Part shown: positions 51,756 through 60,608 of the stretch, piece after piece
Numbering within the stretch: the stretch's first letter is position 1
Layout of the letters: every line of letters begins with the position of its first letter
NCBI GenBank assembly: GCA_041687455.1
Contig: JAWLBY010000005.1
Location: forward strand, 62,001 to 126,000
Source: JAWLBY01 sp041687455
GTDB lineage: Bacteria; Pseudomonadota; Gammaproteobacteria; Xanthomonadales; Xanthomonadaceae
Direction of reading: 5' to 3'
Length of the DNA stretch: 64,000 bases
Translations under genes and position numbers: made by a program
The notes under the pieces: generated by a model
What the model was told of the DNA's origin: nothing
The model's database searches: none
Seen by the model: only the letters and a program-made list of their open reading frames with translations

Positions 51756-52733
51756 TCAGTAGCGGATCAGCGCCGAGCCCCAGGTGAAGCCGCCGCCGAA
51801 TGCTTCGAGCAGCAGCAATTCGCCGCGCTGGACCTTGCCCGACTGCACCGCAGCATCGAGCGCCAGCGGCACCGATGCGGCGGACGTGTTGCCGTGCCGG
51901 TCGACCGTGACGATCACGTGATCCATCGGCATGTCAAGCCGCCTGGCGGTCGCTGTGATGATGCGCAGGTTGGCCTGGTGCGGAATCAGCCAGTCGATGT
52001 CGTGCTTGTCGAGACCGTTGGCTGCCAGCGTTTCCTCGACCACCGCATCGAGCGTCTTGACCGCGGTCTTGAACACTTCGTTGCCGGTCATCTGCACCAG
52101 CAGACCGTGGTTCTTGCCGTCGGTGAAACCGGTCGACACGCCGACCGGCGTATACAGCAGGTGCTTGAAGCCGCCATCGGCATGCAGATGGGTCGACAGC
52201 ACGCCCGGCTCGCTGTCGGCGCGCAGCACCACGGCGCCGGCACCATCGCCGAACAGCACGCAGGTGCCGCGATCGTCCCAGTCGAGCATCCGGGTCAGGG
52301 TCTCGGCGCCGATCACCAGCGCGGTCCTGACCGTGCCGCTCTTGATGAACTTGTCGGCGATGCCGAGGGCATACATGAAGCCCGAGCACGCCGCATTGAC
52401 GTCGAACGCGGCACAGCCGTTCGCGCCGAGCCGATGCTGCAGCAGGCAGGCGGTCGACGGAAAGACCAGATCCGGCGTGGTCGTGCCGAGCACCAGCAGG
52501 TCGATCTCGGACGCCTGCACGCCGGCCGCCGCCAACGCGCGGGTCGCCGCCTCGAACGCGAGGTCGCCGGTGGTCTGACCATCGGCGGCGACGTGGCGCT
52601 GTGCGATGCCGGTGCGTTCGCGGATCCATTCGTCGCTGGTGTCGACCCGAGCAGCGAGCTCCTCGTTGGTCACCACCCGTTCCGGCAGATAACTGCCGGT
52701 TCCGACGATACGGGAGTAGATCGGCGAACTCAT
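51756..52733 (-). CDS. fabH: 3-oxoacyl-[ACP] synthase III
   Basis: Initiates fatty-acid synthesis by condensing acetyl-CoA with malonyl-ACP. 325 residues: active-site Cys in NAACSGFMYAL, His in WLIPHQANLRI and Asn in HGNTSAAS. Start ATG at 52733 after CAGGAGAGCC. First gene of the fab run; plsX, which commonly lies between rpmF and fabH, is absent, and a terminator separates it from rpmF. Confidence 0.96.
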   Translation of the reverse strand: MSSPIYSRIVGTGSYLPERVVTNEELAARVDTSDEWIRERTGIAQRHVAADGQTTGDLAFEAATRALAAAGVQASEIDLLVLGTTTPDLVFPSTACLLQHRLGANGCAAFDVNAACSGFMYALGIADKFIKSGTVRTALVIGAETLTRMLDWDDRGTCVLFGDGAGAVVLRADSEPGVLSTHLHADGGFKHLLYTPVGVSTGFTDGKNHGLLVQMTGNEVFKTAVKTLDAVVEETLAANGLDKHDIDWLIPHQANLRIITATARRLDMPMDHVIVTVDRHGNTSAASVPLALDAAVQSGKVQRGELLLLEAFGGGFTWGSALIRY

Positions 52734-52827
52734 CGAGGCTCTCCTGGCACGACCCTGCACACGGGCGCCCAAGGATGGCGCACGGCGGGAAATGATGATC
52801 GCGGATGACGTCGCCATCCGGAAACGA

Positions 52828-52852
52828 CGACGGCGGGCCAGGCCCGCCGTCG
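52828..52852 (-). terminator. Terminator after rpmF
   Basis: Perfect 12-bp palindromic arms (CGACGGCGGGCC/GGCCCGCCGTCG) around one base, effectively a 10-bp stem with a 5-nt loop. It is followed on the minus strand by TCGTTTCC, 39 nt after the rpmF stop. Confidence 0.7.
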
Positions 52853-52890
52853 ATGACACCGCCAACGGCCGCACAGCGGCCGCGGAGGGA

Positions 52891-53082
52891 TCAGTCCTGT
52901 TCGACTGCGCCCTTGACTTCGATCACCTTCTTGCCGCGGTAGTAGCCGTCGGCGGTGATGTGGTGGCGCAGATGGGTCTCGCCCGTGGTCGGGTCGGTGG
53001 CCAGTTGCTTGGCCTGCAGCGCATCGTGCGAACGGCGCATGCCGCGACGGGACGGGGACTTGCGGCTCTTCTGGACTGCCAT
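52891..53082 (-). CDS. rpmF: 50S ribosomal protein L32
   Basis: 63 residues, basic: MAVQKSRKSPSRRGMRRSHDAL and the L32 body LRHHITADGYYRGKKVI. It follows yceD after 12 nt and is followed by a terminator. Confidence 0.98.
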   Translation of the reverse strand: MAVQKSRKSPSRRGMRRSHDALQAKQLATDPTTGETHLRHHITADGYYRGKKVIEVKGAVEQD

Positions 53083-53094
53083 GGTGTTCTCCGG

Positions 53095-53604
53095 CTAACT
53101 CGATTTCTGCTTCAGGGCGGCCAGTGCCGCAAAAGGGTTGACGCGTGGTTCACTGTCGGCTGGCGCCTGCGCCGGCTCGATTTCCTCGTCCCGCTCTGCC
53201 ATCGGCACCACCGGCAGGGCAAGAATCAGTTCGTCCTCGACCAGATCGAGCGGTCGCAGCATGCCGTCTTCGGGCACCAGCACCGGCTCGGTTCCCGGCG
53301 CCAGCGCCTGCTCCTCGCGTTCGCTGCGGACCAGCCCCAGCGTCTGCTCGAGCTCGACCGGCTGCACGAAACGCTCGAGACTGCGCTGGCACACCAGCGG
53401 CAGTTCGGCTTGCGCCGACAACTGCACCATGGCGGCGCCCAACGCGTCGCGACCGAACTCGAGGCGATAACGGCAATGGCCGTCGACGTCGGCCAGACTG
53501 CCACGCAGTCGGTCGAAACGATCGAGCGGCACCTCACCTTCGAAGATTCGCCTCGCGGTCACGGCGCGCCAGACATCGATCGATTCCGGCAAACCAGCGG
53601 ACAT
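53095..53604 (-). CDS. yceD: YceD/DUF177 family protein (23S rRNA accumulation)
   Basis: 169 residues: MSAGLPESIDVWRAVTARRIFEGEVPLDRF, and the C-terminal VMAERDEEIEPAQAPADSEPRVNPFAALAALK. YceD/DUF177 is linked to 23S rRNA accumulation and always precedes rpmF. It starts at 53604 with no Shine-Dalgarno; the promoter at 53614-53643 would place its transcript start about 3 nt before the ATG. Confidence 0.92.
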   Translation of the reverse strand: MSAGLPESIDVWRAVTARRIFEGEVPLDRFDRLRGSLADVDGHCRYRLEFGRDALGAAMVQLSAQAELPLVCQRSLERFVQPVELEQTLGLVRSEREEQALAPGTEPVLVPEDGMLRPLDLVEDELILALPVVPMAERDEEIEPAQAPADSEPRVNPFAALAALKQKSS

Positions 53605-53613
53605 AAGCGCGAA

Positions 53614-53643
53614 ATTCTATGGGCGTGAGTCGAGGCGCGTCAA
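53614..53643 (-). promoter_or_regulatory. Promoter of yceD-rpmF (leaderless-like)
   Basis: On the minus strand TTGACG (53638-53643), 18 bp, TAGAAT (53614-53619). The expected start point near 53607 is only about 3 nt before the yceD ATG at 53604. Confidence 0.55.
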
Positions 53644-53734
53644 GCCGCGTCGGCCGCCGCAATCCCCGGGGCGCGATTGCCGCGCGGGTCCGGCCTGCGG
53701 CAGACTGCGGGACCGGTTCGCCGAGGATACCCCG

Positions 53735-54229
53735 CTGAATCCGTATTTCGTCGGTCTCGTGCTGCTCGCCGTCATTGGCGCCGGGCTCGCCCTGCTGCAG
53801 GTGCAGTTGCGCCGCCGGCACCGGCTGCTGCTGCGGCTGCTCGACCGGGCCGATGCGCTCGAGGCGCTGCTGCTCGAGACGCGGCAGCGGATGGCGGCGA
53901 TGAAGTCGGTCGTGCAGCGGGTGCCGTCCGATATCGGCGCGGTCGCGCAGGCATCGCTCGATGCCGAGGCGCCGGTCCAGCAGGGGCTGCGCAACGTGCT
54001 CGAACATCGGCTGTGGATCGCGAAGAACGCGGCGAACGCCAGCATGGCCGAGCTGCGGCGTGCGGTCGATGCACTGGACCGTTCCCACGCGCAGATCGAA
54101 AGCCGGCTGCGGCAGCTCGAGGATGCCGGCGCCGAACTGGCCGAGGTGACCCAGCCGGTGCTGGAACAGCAGCAGCGCGAACCGGCCGCCCTGCGCCGCG
54201 AACCACGACCCGACGCCGATGAAAACTGA
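53735..54229 (+). CDS. Membrane-anchored coiled-coil protein upstream of maf
   Basis: 164 residues if started at CTG 53735 (156 from the GTG at 53759). A single N-terminal membrane segment (NPYFVGLVLLAVIGAGLALL) precedes a heptad-rich helix (LDRADALEALLLETRQRMAAM...LRRAVDALDRSHAQIESRLRQLEDAGAELAEV). GAGGA lies 7 nt before CTG 53735, whereas GTG 53759 has no ribosome-binding site; there is no in-frame ATG at the start. Its stop overlaps maf by 11 nt. I recognise no family; it could be a small structural partner in septation or cell-wall work, but that is only a guess from context. Confidence 0.6.
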   Translation: MNPYFVGLVLLAVIGAGLALLQVQLRRRHRLLLRLLDRADALEALLLETRQRMAAMKSVVQRVPSDIGAVAQASLDAEAPVQQGLRNVLEHRLWIAKNAANASMAELRRAVDALDRSHAQIESRLRQLEDAGAELAEVTQPVLEQQQREPAALRREPRPDADEN

Positions 54230-54806
54230 GCATCCCCCGCTGCTGCTGGCTTCCACCTCACGCTACCGTCGCGAACTGCTCGGCCGCCTGCGGCTGCCGT
54301 TCGACTGCATCGCGCCCGACATCGACGAGTCGCAGCACGCCGGCGAAACGCCGGAAACGATGGCTGCGCGGCTGGCCGAGGCGAAGGCCGCCGCGATTGC
54401 CGAGCGGATGCCCGGCGCGATCGTGATCGGCTCGGACCAGACCGCCAGCCTGTCCGGCCGCGCGCTCGGCAAGCCGGGCTCGCGCGAACGCGCGCGCGAG
54501 CAGTTGGTCGCCTGCGCCGGCTGCGCAGTGCAGTTCCACACCGCCGTCTGCGTGATCGATGCGTCCGGCCGGCGGCACGGGGCACTGGACACGACCGTGG
54601 TCCGGTTCCGGCAGCTCGGCGGCGACGAGATCGAACGCTACCTCGACGCCGAACAGCCGTTCGACTGCGCCGGCAGCTTCAAGTCGGAAGGCTTCGGCAT
54701 CACGCTGTTCGAGCGGATCGACTGCGATGATCCGACGGCATTGATCGGGCTGCCGCTGATCCGGACCGCGGAGCTGCTGCGAGCGGCCGGCTTCCGGTTG
54801 CCGTGA
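54219..54806 (+). CDS. Maf/YceF nucleotide pyrophosphatase
   Basis: 195 residues: LLLASTSRYRRELLGRL at the start, DETP-like DESQHAGETPETMAARLAEAKA, and the catalytic region AIVIGSDQTASLSGRALGKPG, with the C-terminal DCAGSFKSEGFGITLF. The Maf group of house-cleaning phosphatases; this YceF subgroup acts on m7GTP in E. coli. Its place opposite yceD-rpmF is the usual one. Confidence 0.9.
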   Translation: MKTEHPPLLLASTSRYRRELLGRLRLPFDCIAPDIDESQHAGETPETMAARLAEAKAAAIAERMPGAIVIGSDQTASLSGRALGKPGSRERAREQLVACAGCAVQFHTAVCVIDASGRRHGALDTTVVRFRQLGGDEIERYLDAEQPFDCAGSFKSEGFGITLFERIDCDDPTALIGLPLIRTAELLRAAGFRLP

Positions 54807-54815
54807 CCGTCGGCG

Positions 54816-56669
54816 TCACGGACGCCAGTCGAACGGCACGCTGACTATCAGGCTGCGCTCGCCGGCGCTGTCGGCCTCGATGCCGAGCCAGTGTCTGCCC
54901 GGCGCCAGCGTCGGCGCCAGTCGCAATGCGAAGCCAACCTGCGGGTGATTCGGATCGTCCGAAGCGGGGAACTGCTGCCGCACGCCGGGCTCGGGCAGGC
55001 CGTACGCCAGTTCGGCGAACTCGGCGCCGTCGATCTTCAGCCACAGTCGGTCGATGCCGACCCGGTCGCGGATTGCCCAACCGCTGATCCGCAGTTCGCC
55101 GGACACGACCGCGCCGAGCAGCGGCTCGTGCAGATAGGCGACCGGCGCCGGCACGCAATCGGCGGTGACGCCGGGCTGCTGCAACCAGCCGCGCACTCGC
55201 TTGCGGCCGTGGTCGAACGCAAACGTGAAGCGAGGCGCGGCCTGCGGCAGCACCGCACAGATCCGTGCGAACCAGTCCGGCCGCTCGCGCAGGCCGGTCG
55301 CCGCGTCATCGGCAACCAGCAGCACCGGCCGGCTCGCCGCCAGTTGCAGCAGTGCGGTCTCGTCGAGCCCGAACCGCACCAGTTCACCCTGCCGACCGTG
55401 CTTGCGATTGCCCGGATGGTCGAGTGCGTAGACCGGCCGACCGCCGAGTTCGAAACCGAGCGCGGCGGCCAGCATGAAGTTGTCGGCAGCCACTACCGTG
55501 TCGGCCGGCAGCCCTGCGAGTTCGCCGCGGACCCGCTCGGCGATCCGCGACCAGCCAGTCGAATGCTCGGGATACAGATCCGTGCCGGCGAGCCGTTGCG
55601 GCGCGTGTGCCGCCAGCGCCAGGTAGCCGAACAGCCCGGCGACCACGAGCGCAGCCGAGCCGATCGCGAGCAGGCCGAGCCGGCGCGCGATCGCTCCCCA
55701 GCCGCGCCAGGCCGACGGCAGCAACATCGCGAGCAACAGCCAGGCCGGCAGCAGCCAGTGCAGCCGGCTGCGCTCGGTGTCGGCAAACGGCGCCAGCGCC
55801 AGGAACAGCAGCAGCAGGGCCGTTCCGACACCGAGTACGGCGCGGTCGAACTGCCGGCGTCGACGCCAGCCGGCCAGCAACACCGCGAGCAGCAGCAGGT
55901 ACAGCCCCGGCGTGGTCGGGATCGCCTGCAGCAGTGGATCGGCCAGCCCGGCCGGCTGGAACCGCCACGGGTGCCGCTCCGCGAACTGGAACGCGAAACC
56001 GCGACCACCCGACGCCCACTGCTGCCAGAGCAGCGGCGCGAGCCCGGCCGCAGTGCCGAGCAAGCCGGCCCGCCAGACGGCCGGCCGCGCCAGCAGCCGG
56101 CGACCGGCCGGGTCGAACAGCAGCCACGCGCCGCCTGCAGCGAACGGCACCAGAAACCGGTAGTGGCTGAGCCAGCCAAGCGCCAGCGCCAGCGCCAGCA
56201 GCCCGCGACCGGCACTGCCGTCGCTGTCGAGCAGTCGCTGCAGTGCCACCGCGCAGAGCAGCACGGCCAGCGTCAACGGCACGTCCGGCAGCGCCAGCAA
56301 CCCGTTGGCGGCGAACAGCGGCAACAGCAGCGCGACGGTGCCCGCCTGCGCACCGGCCACCTGACCGTGCCGAGCGGCGACCGCCCACATCAGCATCACC
56401 GCGGTGACGGCCGCCAGCACGATGAACGGCAGCCGCAGCGCCCATTCATGCTGGCCGAACAGCGTGGTGCCGAGCCTGATCAGCCACGCCGTCAATCCCG
56501 GCACATCGTCGTAGGCCAGCGCCGGATGCCGGCTTTCGAGCCAGTAGAACGCTTCGTCGCCGAACAGTGGCAGCGATGCGGCGAACCACAGTTTCGCCAG
56601 CAGCAGCAGGCTCCACACGGTCCAGAACGCGCGGCGCCACCGATCGGCGGCGATGCGATCCTCACGCAT
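54816..56669 (-). CDS. GT39/ArnT-like membrane glycosyltransferase
   Basis: 617 residues with about ten to twelve membrane helices. The N-terminal PLFGDEAFYWLESRHPALAYDDVPG carries the acidic lumenal motif (GDE) of GT-C dolichyl/undecaprenyl-phosphate sugar transferases (GT39/ArnT type). The C-terminal 110 or so residues (from about 505) form a soluble beta-rich tail (LLGAVVSGELRISGWAIRDRVG ... SLIVSVPFDWRP). The donor lipid and acceptor are unknown. Convergent to maf with a 9-bp gap. Confidence 0.8.
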   Translation of the reverse strand: MREDRIAADRWRRAFWTVWSLLLLAKLWFAASLPLFGDEAFYWLESRHPALAYDDVPGLTAWLIRLGTTLFGQHEWALRLPFIVLAAVTAVMLMWAVAARHGQVAGAQAGTVALLLPLFAANGLLALPDVPLTLAVLLCAVALQRLLDSDGSAGRGLLALALALGWLSHYRFLVPFAAGGAWLLFDPAGRRLLARPAVWRAGLLGTAAGLAPLLWQQWASGGRGFAFQFAERHPWRFQPAGLADPLLQAIPTTPGLYLLLLAVLLAGWRRRRQFDRAVLGVGTALLLLFLALAPFADTERSRLHWLLPAWLLLAMLLPSAWRGWGAIARRLGLLAIGSAALVVAGLFGYLALAAHAPQRLAGTDLYPEHSTGWSRIAERVRGELAGLPADTVVAADNFMLAAALGFELGGRPVYALDHPGNRKHGRQGELVRFGLDETALLQLAASRPVLLVADDAATGLRERPDWFARICAVLPQAAPRFTFAFDHGRKRVRGWLQQPGVTADCVPAPVAYLHEPLLGAVVSGELRISGWAIRDRVGIDRLWLKIDGAEFAELAYGLPEPGVRQQFPASDDPNHPQVGFALRLAPTLAPGRHWLGIEADSAGERSLIVSVPFDWRP

Positions 56670-56712
56670 GCCCGGCTACACTCGAACCCGCTGTCGACAA
56701 GGAACCGCTCCG

Positions 56713-57666
56713 ATGCATGCCAAAGCCCGACCGGCGCCGATCCTAACCGATGCCGAGCGCAGCGCCCTGCACGCGGCGATCGCACAGGTCAACACGCTGG
56801 TGCTCGGCAAGCAGCCGCAGATCGAGCGGGCGTTCGCCTGCCTGCTGGCCGGCGGCCATCTGCTGATCGACGATCTGCCCGGGCTCGGCAAGACGACACT
56901 GGCGCGCTCGCTGGCAGTCACGCTCGGCCTCGACTTCTCGCGGATGCAGTTCACCGCCGACCTGCTGCCGTCGGACATCCTCGGCGTCTCGATCTTCGAC
57001 CAGGGCAGCAGCCGGTTCGTGTTCCATCCGGGCCCGGTGTTCACCCAGTTGCTGCTGGCCGACGAGATCAACCGCGCGCCGCCGCGCACGCAGAGTGCGC
57101 TGCTCGAGGCGATGGCGGAACAGCAGGTCACCATCGACGGCCAGCGGCATCCGCTGCCGGAGCCGTTTTTCGTCGTCGCGACCCAGAATCCGGTCGATCT
57201 GGCCGGCACGTTCCCGCTGCCCGATTCGCAGCTCGATCGCTTCCTGATGCGGATCGCGCTCGGCTATCCGGACGCCACCGCCGAGCGCGTGATGCTGGCC
57301 GGCGCCGATCGCCAGCAGATGCTGGCCGACAGCCGTGCCGTGCTCGATCCGGCCGGCGTGCGCGAGCTGCGCGCAGCGACCGCCCGCGTGCATGCGAGCG
57401 AACGGCTGGTCGACTACGTGCAGCGACTGCTGACCGAAAGCCGCCGCCACCCTGGAGTGCGGGTCGGCCTGTCACCGCGCGCCGGCCTGGCGCTGCTGCA
57501 GTCGGCCCGCGCGATGGCGCTGCTGCGCGACGCCGACTACGTGCTGCCGGAACATGTGCAGTCGGTGTTCGGCGAAGTAGCCGCACACCGGCTGGTGCCG
57601 GACGGCGATGCCGGCGACCGCGCCGGGCTGGCGCAGTCGATCCTTTCGACGGTGGCGATCGACTGA
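56713..57666 (+). CDS. MoxR-type AAA+ ATPase
   Basis: 317 residues: Walker A DDLPGLGKTTLARSL, Walker B LLLADEINRAPPRTQSALLEAM, sensor FFVVATQNPVD, and GTFPLPDSQLDRFLMRI. Start ATG at 56713 with AAGGA 9 nt upstream. MoxR proteins act as chaperone-like ATPases for assembly of complexes, commonly with DUF58 and transglutaminase-like neighbours, as here. It forms an operon with the next three genes. Confidence 0.93.
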   Translation: MHAKARPAPILTDAERSALHAAIAQVNTLVLGKQPQIERAFACLLAGGHLLIDDLPGLGKTTLARSLAVTLGLDFSRMQFTADLLPSDILGVSIFDQGSSRFVFHPGPVFTQLLLADEINRAPPRTQSALLEAMAEQQVTIDGQRHPLPEPFFVVATQNPVDLAGTFPLPDSQLDRFLMRIALGYPDATAERVMLAGADRQQMLADSRAVLDPAGVRELRAATARVHASERLVDYVQRLLTESRRHPGVRVGLSPRAGLALLQSARAMALLRDADYVLPEHVQSVFGEVAAHRLVPDGDAGDRAGLAQSILSTVAID

Positions 57667-57670
57667 ACCG

Positions 57671-58642
57671 ATGACGGTCGCCACTGCCGCCCGGCAGCGC
57701 CTGCTGGCCTTCGCCGAGCGCCGGCTGCCGGCGCTGACCCGGCTCAGGCATCCCGAGCCATTGCCGATCGTGCTGCACCGGCGGCGGATCTACGTGCTGC
57801 CGACCGTGTTCGGGCTGTGGTTCGGCCTGCTGCTCGGCGTGATGCTGATCGGCGCGCTGAACTACAACAACAATCCGGCGCTGATCCTGAGCTTCCTGCT
57901 GCTCGCCGTGGCGTTCACCGGCCTGCTGCACGGCTATCTCGCACTGCGCGGGCTGCGGCTGGTCGAAGTCAGCGCCGAACCAGCCCACGCCGGCGAGCCG
58001 GTCACGCTGCGGCTGCGCTTCGATGCAGTCGAGCCGCGTCCCCGCCGCGGCCTGGTGCTGCGTCATCGAAACCAGGCGGTCGCCGTCGAGCTGGCGCCGG
58101 CGTCCCACGCCGATGCGCTGCTGACGGTGCCGACCGCGACGCGCGGCTGGCTGGCGGTCGGCCGGCTGATCGTGTCGGTGCGGCAGCCGCTCGGCATGTT
58201 CGTCAGTTGGAGCTGGCTGCATCCGGACCGTCGGGTACTGATCTATCCGGCGCTGGAAGCGCAGCCGCCGCCATTGCCACGGCACGGCGGCGACGGCCAG
58301 CCGCAACGCCGCCGCGGCCCCGACGAGCAGTTGCATGGCCTGCGTGACTACCGTCCGGGCGACCCGCTGCGGATGATCGCGTGGAAGCGCAGCGCGCAGC
58401 TCGGCGAACTGCAGGTGCGCGAAGTCGAGTCGCCGCGCGGTCGCGATACCGTGCTCGACTGGGACGCGCTGATCGGCGTCGCGCCGGAGGCGCGGATCCG
58501 GCGCCTGGCGCGCTGGGTCGTCGATGCCGAGCGCGCCGGGCTCAACTCGGAACTGCGGCTGCCGGGGCAGCGGCTCGGCCCGGATCGCGGCCCGACTCAC
58601 GTCCATCGCTGCCTGCGGGCACTGGCGTTGCTCGATGTCTGA
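57671..58642 (+). CDS. DUF58 domain membrane protein
   Basis: 323 residues. Two N-terminal membrane segments (VFGLWFGLLLGVMLIGAL; NNPALILSFLLLAVAFTGLL), then DUF58 with LHGLRDYRPGDPLRMIAWKRSAQLGELQVREVE. It sits 4 nt after MoxR and overlaps the transglutaminase gene by 8 nt. Partner of MoxR in a conserved but incompletely understood system. Confidence 0.9.
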   Translation: MTVATAARQRLLAFAERRLPALTRLRHPEPLPIVLHRRRIYVLPTVFGLWFGLLLGVMLIGALNYNNNPALILSFLLLAVAFTGLLHGYLALRGLRLVEVSAEPAHAGEPVTLRLRFDAVEPRPRRGLVLRHRNQAVAVELAPASHADALLTVPTATRGWLAVGRLIVSVRQPLGMFVSWSWLHPDRRVLIYPALEAQPPPLPRHGGDGQPQRRRGPDEQLHGLRDYRPGDPLRMIAWKRSAQLGELQVREVESPRGRDTVLDWDALIGVAPEARIRRLARWVVDAERAGLNSELRLPGQRLGPDRGPTHVHRCLRALALLDV

Positions 58643-60608
58643 AGCGCACGCGCTCGATCGTCGCAGCCTGTGGTGGAGCGTCGCCGCGACCACCGCCTGC
58701 CTGCTGCCGCTGGCGCGCTTCGTGCCGGTCTGGCTGACCGCCCTGATCGGCGCGCTGCTGGCGATCGGGCTGAGCCTGCGGCTGACCCGCCGCGCGCTGC
58801 CGATGCCGCTGCGACTGCTGCTGACGATCGGCATCGCCGGCGTGATCCTGTGGGATTACGGCGTCGTGTTCGGCGCCCGCTTCGGCCGCGATACCGGCAC
58901 CGCGCTGCTCGCCGCGATGCTGGCGCTGAAGACGCTCGAACTGCGCCGCCTGCGCGACGCCCGGCTGATCGTCAGCTTCGGCCTGTTCGCATTGATGGCC
59001 GGCTTCCTGCAGGACCAGGGACCGCTGACGCTGATCCTGGCGCTGCTCGGCACACTGACCGCGATCGCCGCGCTGGCGCAACTGGCCGACGCCGAAGTGC
59101 CGGGCACGCCGACGCCGATCGCCTGGCCGGTGCGACTGCTCGCCGCTGCCCGCTTCGCGGCGTATGCCGTGCCGCTGGCGATCGCCGCGTTCTTCCTGTT
59201 TCCGCGCCTCGGCTCCCCGCTGTGGGGCCTGCCCGGCAACAGCCAGGAAGCGCGGACCGGGCTGTCCGACACGATGTCCCCGGGCGATATTGCCAGGCTC
59301 TACAGCGACGACAGCCCGATGTTGCGGGCCCGCTTCGACGGGCCGCCGCCCGGCAATGCCGAGCTGTACTGGCGCGGCCCGGTGCTGAGCGTGTTCGACG
59401 GCCGCCGCTGGACCCGTGCGACCCATGTCTACGGCCACCCGGAAGTGCTCGAACCGCTCGCCGAGCCGCTGGCCTACAGCGTGCAGCAGGAGCCGACCGA
59501 GCGGCGCTGGATCTTCGCGCTGGACCTGCCGGTCGCGGCACCGGGCGATGCCCGCCTGACGATCGAGCGCAGCACGGTCGCCGCGCGGCCGCTGAACGAG
59601 GTGGCGCTGTTCCGGCTGCAGTCGACTCCGTCCTACCGGCTGGCCCCGGCGCTGTCGCCGGCCGAGCGAGCCCATCACACCGCGCTGCCGGACGCCTACA
59701 ACCCGCGTGCCCGCGAGCAGGCGCTACGCTGGCGCGCCGAAGTCGGCCGCGACGACCGTGCCTTCGTGCAACGCGCGCTGGCCTGGTTCAACCGCGACTT
59801 CAGCTACACGCTGGCACCCGAACTGCTCGGCCGCCACAGCGCCGACGAATTCCTGTTCGAGACCCAGGCCGGCTACTGCGAGCACTTCGCATCGGCGTTC
59901 GCGATCCTGATGCGGTCCGGCGATCTGCCGACCCGCGTCGTGACCGGCTACCAGGGCGGTGTCACCAACGAGGTCGGCGACTACCTGCTGGTGCGGCAAT
60001 CGGACGCCCATGCGTGGAACGAGGTCTGGCTGGCCGGCGAAGGCTGGGTCCGCGTCGATCCGACCTCGGCCGTCGCGCCGCACCGGATCGAGCGCGGCCT
60101 CGACGCGCTGCCCGGCCGACAGCGCACATCGGCCTGGAGCAAGCCGCTGTTCGACACCGCCGACTGGCTGCGCCGGGCCTGGAACGATTTCGTGCTCGGC
60201 TATGACGCCGATCGCCAGCGGCTGCTGCTGCAACCGTTCGGGCTCGACCGCTCGGACTGGCGTCATCTCGGCCTCGCGCTCGCGGTCGGGGTCGGGCTCG
60301 CGCTGGCCGCGACGATGCTTCTGCTGCTGCGCCGGCTGCCGTACGGCGAGGATCCGCTCGGGCGCGCCTGGCGGCAGTTCCTGCGCCGGCTCGCCCGGGC
60401 CGGGCTCGCCAAACAGCGTGCCGAAGGCCCGCTGGCGTTCGCCGCCCGTGCGGCGGCGCGCTGGCCAGCCGAGGCCGACCGGATCCTCGCGCTTAGCCGG
60501 CGTTACGCCGCGCACCGCTACGCTGCGAATATCCCGGATCGCGAGGAGCGCCGGCGGCTGGTCGAAGCTCTGCGGCGTTTCCGAATTGCCAGGAGTGCAC
60601 GCCGATGA
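58635..60608 (+). CDS. DUF3488/TgpA-type transmembrane transglutaminase-like protein
   Basis: 657 residues. Six or seven N-terminal membrane helices (DUF3488), a periplasmic transglutaminase domain with the triad Cys in QAGYCEHFASAFA, His in SDAHAWNEVWL and Asp in VRVDPTSAVAP, then a last membrane helix (about 565-585) and a C-terminal DUF4129-like tail. The architecture matches TgpA of Pseudomonas, whose periplasmic domain has transglutaminase activity. Fully overlapping operon with DUF58 and the Slp lipoprotein. Confidence 0.92.
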   Translation: MSEAHALDRRSLWWSVAATTACLLPLARFVPVWLTALIGALLAIGLSLRLTRRALPMPLRLLLTIGIAGVILWDYGVVFGARFGRDTGTALLAAMLALKTLELRRLRDARLIVSFGLFALMAGFLQDQGPLTLILALLGTLTAIAALAQLADAEVPGTPTPIAWPVRLLAAARFAAYAVPLAIAAFFLFPRLGSPLWGLPGNSQEARTGLSDTMSPGDIARLYSDDSPMLRARFDGPPPGNAELYWRGPVLSVFDGRRWTRATHVYGHPEVLEPLAEPLAYSVQQEPTERRWIFALDLPVAAPGDARLTIERSTVAARPLNEVALFRLQSTPSYRLAPALSPAERAHHTALPDAYNPRAREQALRWRAEVGRDDRAFVQRALAWFNRDFSYTLAPELLGRHSADEFLFETQAGYCEHFASAFAILMRSGDLPTRVVTGYQGGVTNEVGDYLLVRQSDAHAWNEVWLAGEGWVRVDPTSAVAPHRIERGLDALPGRQRTSAWSKPLFDTADWLRRAWNDFVLGYDADRQRLLLQPFGLDRSDWRHLGLALAVGVGLALAATMLLLLRRLPYGEDPLGRAWRQFLRRLARAGLAKQRAEGPLAFAARAAARWPAEADRILALSRRYAAHRYAANIPDREERRRLVEALRRFRIARSARR

